From: an uncultured Oscillibacter sp.
GTDB taxonomy: Bacteria; Bacillota; Clostridia; Oscillospirales; Oscillospiraceae
Assembly (NCBI GenBank): GCA_910587705.1
Contig: CAJUMX010000014.1
Span: forward strand, 29,531 to 93,530
Length of the DNA stretch: 64,000 nucleotides
Direction of reading: 5' to 3'
Part shown: positions 60,052 to 64,000 of the stretch, in pieces
Layout of the letters: the number at the start of each line of letters is the position of its first letter
Numbering within the stretch: position 1 is the stretch's first letter
Notes under the pieces: model-generated
What the model was told of the DNA's origin: nothing
What the model saw: the letters and a program-made list of their open reading frames with translations, nothing else
The model's database searches: none
Program-made: the position numbers and the translations under genes

Positions 60052-62451
60052 TTTTCACACTTCCTTTCTTTTGGCCCTCCACACGGAGATAATATAATCC
60101 CGCTGCGGGCTTTCCGTCCTTCTCCAAGGACCGCTCCACAGGCAGCTCAATGTTATAGGGTCCGCACCTGCACCGTCTCGCCGGTGTAGACCTGCCGCTC
60201 CACCATATCCACCCGCAATTCTTGATCGACCAGAACCTCAATGCTGGGACCGTCAAAGGAGAACACCCGCCCGGTAGCGTCGGTCACGCTGGCGGAAATA
60301 TCATAGGCCCCGGCATTGGTGATCTGAATAGTGCCGCTGGTATCGGACAACTCCCCGGAGTAGGCGGCGGCGGTGCCGGGGTCATTGGAGGGGGTCACGC
60401 TCCACGCCACAGGCAGGGAGGTGTCCTTTTCCAGTGTGACACTGATCTGTTCATCCGTGTGGACGGCAACATCCGCCGTCAGCTTCAGATGGAGAACGGG
60501 AGAAACTTCAATCGTCTGCTCATAGGTGAACGCACGGCCCAGGCCGTCCGTTACGGAGGCAGTCAGGACGTTGGTGCCGGTCTGGAGGAACTTCACGCTG
60601 CCCCCGGCGTTGTCCAAACTGCCCTTAATACCAGCAGGGAGGGAAACGGGCTGGCCGTCTACGGCCAGGGACCACTCCACCTGGTTCTCTCCCAGGTTGG
60701 TGGAGGTCATTTTTACCTTCACTGTTTCGTCCGGGCGGGCGAACTCCGGGAGTTGGAACGACAGGCCCATGGTGTCCCATACGGCGATGGTGGCACTGGC
60801 GCTGAACGTCCGGCCCAGGTGGTCCGTGACACTGGCGGTTACGGTGTAGTTACCAACAGAGGGAAAAGCAATCTCGCCGCCCTCGTTGGTCAGCTCGTTC
60901 TCAACCACAGCGCCGTCCTCGGAGGTCACTTCCCAGGTCACGTCCCGGTCAGTCCCAGAGAGACTAACGGAGGGCCGGTCAACGTGGGCCGTCTCCGGCG
61001 CATCCAGGGTCAGGACAATCACCGGGCAGACCTCCAACGGCAGGCGGCGGTGTACTCCTTCCCTAGCTCATCCGTAACAGCAGCGGTGAGAACATAGGCC
61101 CCAGCACCGTCAAAGGCCAGCTTGCCGCCGTGATCGTCCAGAGGAACAGAAACATCCTCGCCGTCATGGGTCAATGCCCATTCAATAGTCGAGGGTGTTC
61201 CATGCTCCACGGTCAGGCTGATCGCCGCCGCTTCGTCCTCATGCAGTTTATCAGTGTCAGCGGTCAGGGAGAGGGACAGGTTCGGGAGCACCTTGATTAC
61301 CACAGGCTCAGAAGAAAACTCCCGCCCATGTGCGTCCTTGGCGATAGCGGTGAGAGCATAGTCCCCAGCACCATCAAAGATCAGGGTTCCTCCATTGTCG
61401 CCCAGGGCAGCAGAAGTCTCCTTGTCATCTTTGGTCAGCGCCCAGCGGACAGAATCGAGCTTCCCGCCCTCCGCCGTCAGGCCGATCTCCACGGATTCAT
61501 CCTCATGTACCTTCTCCGCGCTGGCGGTCAGGTTTGGGACGATTACCGGCAGGATGGTGATGGACTGGCTGGCGGTGTACTGCTTCCCGGCGGCGTCCGT
61601 GAGGGTGGCTGTCAGGGTTACTTGCCCGCCTCGGCCAGAGCCAGCGTGCCGCCGTCCTTGGTGAAACCCTCCGGCATGGCAATAGATTTCCCGTCATGGG
61701 TCAGCTCCCAGGTGACGGCCTCCGCGCCGGTGAGCGTGGTTTTCACGGAGACGGAATCCCCCACGTACCGATATGCCGGGAGGTCAAAGGCGATGGCGGG
61801 CTTGTCAGCCTTGTCCGTAAACAGAACCTTGTTGCCCTTGTCCATGTCATTAGGGTAGACGATGGAGCAGTCCTTCTTGGACAGTTCCGTAGCGGCAGCG
61901 TCAAAGACCACCTGCACCGGGCCGTCATTCCGGGGCGTGACCACGCCCGCCACGGTGGATTTGCCGCTGATGTTGACGGCGGAGCCGCCCCATACCACCA
62001 GCCGCCCCTTGACGGTGATGTTATTGAGGTCCAGGGCCTTCTCCCCCAGGCCGTTGGCGAGAATCAGGTCACTCTCAAACACAGCGTTCTTGATGCTTAC
62101 CGTGCCCCGCACCAGAACCGTGTCCCGGTGGGTGCCGGTGAGATCGCCGGAATCATGGACACTCTGGAAGATATTGCTCATGATCTGCGCCATCTCCGCA
62201 CGGGTGATCTGGCCCTTGGGGTTCAGACGGCCATCGTTGTAACCGCTGACGTAGCCCCGCTCTACCATGGCGGCAACAGCGTCCGCCGCCCACGCCAGGG
62301 CTTCATAGGCCCAATGACCGTAGGCGTCGCCGTAGTCGGTTATTTTTCTCCTATCGGCGGTGTGGGCGTTGACTGCTAAAAGACTAACCATCATCACCGC
62401 CGCCAGGAACAGAGAAAAGAATCGCTTTAGATTGGGAAATTTGATGCTCAT
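60035..62451 (-). pseudogene. SLH/Ig-repeat surface protein gene with three frameshifts
   Basis: ATG 62451 follows AAAGGAGG and opens a signal peptide (FFSLFLAAVMMVSLLAVNAHT). One SLH repeat (SGYNDGRLNPKGQITRAEMAQ) and a short beta-rich region come next, then tandem Ig-like domains built on VKTTLTGAEAVTWELTHDG-type units. The frame breaks after LALAEAGK (near 61618), after EYTAACRW (near 61030) and after TVQVRTL (near 60153); each time the next frame continues the same domain pattern, so single bases are missing. Joined, it would be about 800 residues and end in GQKKGSVKNDLHK. Confidence 0.85.
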
Positions 62452-62536
62452 GCGTCCTCCTTTCAGATTTTGGATTTTCCGGGGTGTGCTATGTACTAGG
62501 GCGGGACCAGCAGGCGGCGGAGCAGATGGCGGTGGG

Positions 62537-62878
62537 TCAATCCTTATCGCCTCCTTCCGGGCCGGACGTGGCGAAGTAGGCTTCAAATTCCCGCTGCTGG
62601 GCAGGGGTCAGGGAGGTAAAGTGTTCCCCCTCAAAGCCGCACAGCAGGAACGTCCCGGCGATGAAGTCCCCGCTGTCCGTGGGATTCTCCCGGTTGGGCA
62701 TGAGTTTCATGTTCTTGCCCTCACCGTTGCAGATCAGCATGACCCGCTGGGGCAGATAGCACCCGGCCTCAATGGGTCCGCCCACAATCTGCTGAAAGGC
62801 TTCCAGCGTATCCTCCACCTGGATGGGGCGGGGAGCCTTGCAGGGGTCCACCACCAAAATGTCGATTTTGTTTGCCAT
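62537..62878 (-). CDS. DUF3846-domain protein
   Basis: 113 residues with the family pattern: ILVVDPCKAPRPIQVEDTLE at the start, IVGGPIEAGCYLPQRVMLIC in the middle and DFIAGTFLLCGFEGEHF near residue 72. DUF3846 proteins are typical of Firmicute conjugative transposons and large plasmids; their role is unknown. ATG 62878 lies 30 bases after the repA stop and is probably cotranscribed with it. Confidence 0.88.
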   Translation of the reverse strand: MANKIDILVVDPCKAPRPIQVEDTLEAFQQIVGGPIEAGCYLPQRVMLICNGEGKNMKLMPNRENPTDSGDFIAGTFLLCGFEGEHFTSLTPAQQREFEAYFATSGPEGGDKD

Positions 62879-62908
62879 ACAGAAAATCCTCCTTCGTTTC
62901 TCCGGTTG

Positions 62909-63871
62909 TTATATTCCAGCGGCATCCTGGGCCAGATCGTGACTGACCAGGGATGCGTAATACTGGCTGATGGTTGTGGGCGCGTTGTAGAGCGCAGCCA
63001 GGGTGTATGCCTTGATGTTCTTCACCAGCGTGGTATTCTGGCTCAGACTGTCCAGAACATAGGCGATATGCTCATGGTTCAGCTTCAGGAACCGGCTTTT
63101 GACCACGCCAGCAGCCATTTCCTCGCCAGCAATGCGGATGAAGTCCCGCCGGGAACAGCAGACCTCCACCATAAGCTCCACATAGCCCTCCAGCGTTTCC
63201 TCATCGTAGGGATGCTCTTGGAGCAGGAGGTCAAAGTCGATATTTTCTTTTATCAGCTCCCGGTATCTATCCATCTCATCCATCCTCATCTTCCCTTTCG
63301 GTCTGGCACGGGCAGACGGCGCGGGGGTAGGGGGAAAGATGGATGGGTTAATATCGTTCAGATCAGTATTTTTCTTTTCAGTCTTATTAGGGACGGAAAA
63401 ACCGCCGTCAAGACCGCGCGTTTCCAGCGGTCTTGACGGCGGTTTTTCCGCAGTCTGGGGGGCCGGGGGCGGCGTCTGTTCCGGCGGCTGGGGCTGGCCG
63501 GGTTCCGGGGGCAGAATGAAGTTCTTGACGTAGATTTTCGTAGGCCGTCCTTGGCCCTGCTTCTTGCGTTCGATCAGGCCGATGCCGTCCTTGTCCAGCT
63601 CTCGGAACAGCTTCGTGGTCTTGTCCTTCCCGCAGCCCATAAAGGTCATGGCGTCCTCCTGGGTAAAATAGATGTAGACGCGCTTCTCGCTGTCCATCCA
63701 ACTGTTTTTGACGGACAGTCCCATCCGGTCCAGCAGGAGGCCGTAGAGAACCTTGGCCTCGATGGAAACACTCTTATACCGGGGGTCGGTGAGCAGGGTC
63801 TTGGGGATACGGTAGAAACTGTACTGGTCTGCTTCGGTGCCGTAGTAGTCCAGATTCAAGTTTGACGGCAT
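62909..63871 (-). CDS. RepA-type replication initiator of a conjugative element
   Basis: 320 residues. The N-terminal RepA_N domain is clear: YYGTEADQYSFYRIPKTLL near residue 8, AKVLYGLLLDRMGLS near 39, VYIYFTQEDAMTFMGCGKDK near 64. A Pro-rich linker follows, then a C-terminal DUF6017-like helical part (ELIKENIDFDLLLQEHPYD, GYVELMVEVCCS). ATG 63871 follows AAAGGAGG. Such proteins initiate replication of Tn1549-like elements and related plasmids. Confidence 0.9.
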   Translation of the reverse strand: MPSNLNLDYYGTEADQYSFYRIPKTLLTDPRYKSVSIEAKVLYGLLLDRMGLSVKNSWMDSEKRVYIYFTQEDAMTFMGCGKDKTTKLFRELDKDGIGLIERKKQGQGRPTKIYVKNFILPPEPGQPQPPEQTPPPAPQTAEKPPSRPLETRGLDGGFSVPNKTEKKNTDLNDINPSIFPPTPAPSARARPKGKMRMDEMDRYRELIKENIDFDLLLQEHPYDEETLEGYVELMVEVCCSRRDFIRIAGEEMAAGVVKSRFLKLNHEHIAYVLDSLSQNTTLVKNIKAYTLAALYNAPTTISQYYASLVSHDLAQDAAGI

Positions 63872-63903
63872 GGTGATTGCCTCCTTTGAAATATGCGGAG
63901 AAA

Positions 63904-63945
63904 CAAAAAAAGCGCCCCGGCGACCATAATAGTCACCGGGGCGCT
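63904..63945 (-). terminator. Terminator upstream of repA
   Basis: On the minus strand AGCGCCCCGGTGAC and GTCGCCGGGGCGCT form a long stem (one wobble) followed by seven T. It ends a gene lying beyond the right edge or attenuates repA. Confidence 0.8.
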
Positions 63946-63962
63946 CCAGCCTGTCGAAAAGA

Positions 63963-63992
63963 GGCCTGTCTGTCTTCATTACCAGACAGGCC
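63963..63992. other. Inverted repeat at the right edge
   Basis: GGCCTGTCTG and its perfect complement are separated by 10 bases. Its partner gene is outside the window, so the role is open. Confidence 0.5.
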
Positions 63993-64000
63993 ACAAAGTT

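Noticed and set aside
1..64000. Search by eye for tRNA, rRNA and CRISPR arrays
   Set aside because: No complete tRNA, rRNA or repeat-spacer array could be supported; only a tmRNA-like 5' motif was noted.

Overview
This window looks like a chromosome segment of a GC-rich anaerobic Firmicute, most likely a gut Oscillospiraceae/Clostridia member close to Flavonifractor, Lawsonibacter or Pseudoflavonifractor. This rests on gene content and Clostridia-style operons (glgC-glgD pair, NadD-YqeK fusion, one-chain pyruvate:ferredoxin oxidoreductase, T-box leader, SLH surface proteins, a RepA-type element); no rRNA or other species marker is present. I found no complete tRNA, no rRNA and no CRISPR array.

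Layout. 1-6.96 kb is a glycogen operon (tail of an upstream gene, probably glgB, then glgC, glgD, glgA, glgP). 6.97-9.05 kb is thrS with a T-box leader. 9.1-21.1 kb holds a Mn efflux pump, a DUF4397 protein, a two-component system with a coupled membrane protein, a VanY-like carboxypeptidase, a MATE pump, a phage-type holin/endolysin pair and a large hybrid sensor kinase. 21.1-31.4 kb is a minus-strand housekeeping block: smc, a zinc-ribbon membrane protein, ftsY, rph, rdgB, yhbY, nadD-yqeK, an LCP ligase and rsfS.

31.45-33.8 kb is AT-rich and full of dead mobile DNA (integrase fragment, YobI-like NTPase fragment, IS3-family relic). 33.8-42.85 kb carries pyruvate:ferredoxin oxidoreductase and, upstream of it, a minus-strand catabolic-looking cluster: SDR, three different RraA/HMG-aldolase-family proteins, both aconitase X subunits, leuD and the last 40 codons of a leuC cut off next to an IS1595-type relic. 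The arrangement suggests dehydration/isomerisation of a hydroxy-acid, aldol cleavage to pyruvate and oxidation by the neighbouring oxidoreductase. It is the best candidate here for an undescribed pathway.

42.85-52.2 kb is a patchwork of small live cassettes (peptide deformylase, YaaA, a DHH phosphoesterase, a TetR-controlled ABC exporter) set between relics of flavoproteins, recombinases and conjugative-element genes. 52.2-58.1 kb holds a large SLH surface protein, divergent from a LytTR regulator and an AgrC-like kinase, with a 21-bp-period direct repeat before the regulator. 58.1-64 kb is the edge of a Tn1549/CTn-like conjugative element (serine recombinase, DUF1273, small proteins, an SLH/Ig surface protein broken by three frameshifts, DUF3846, RepA) and runs off the right end.

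Many starts were moved inward from the longest open frame on the basis of Shine-Dalgarno spacing; each case is noted in its entry.
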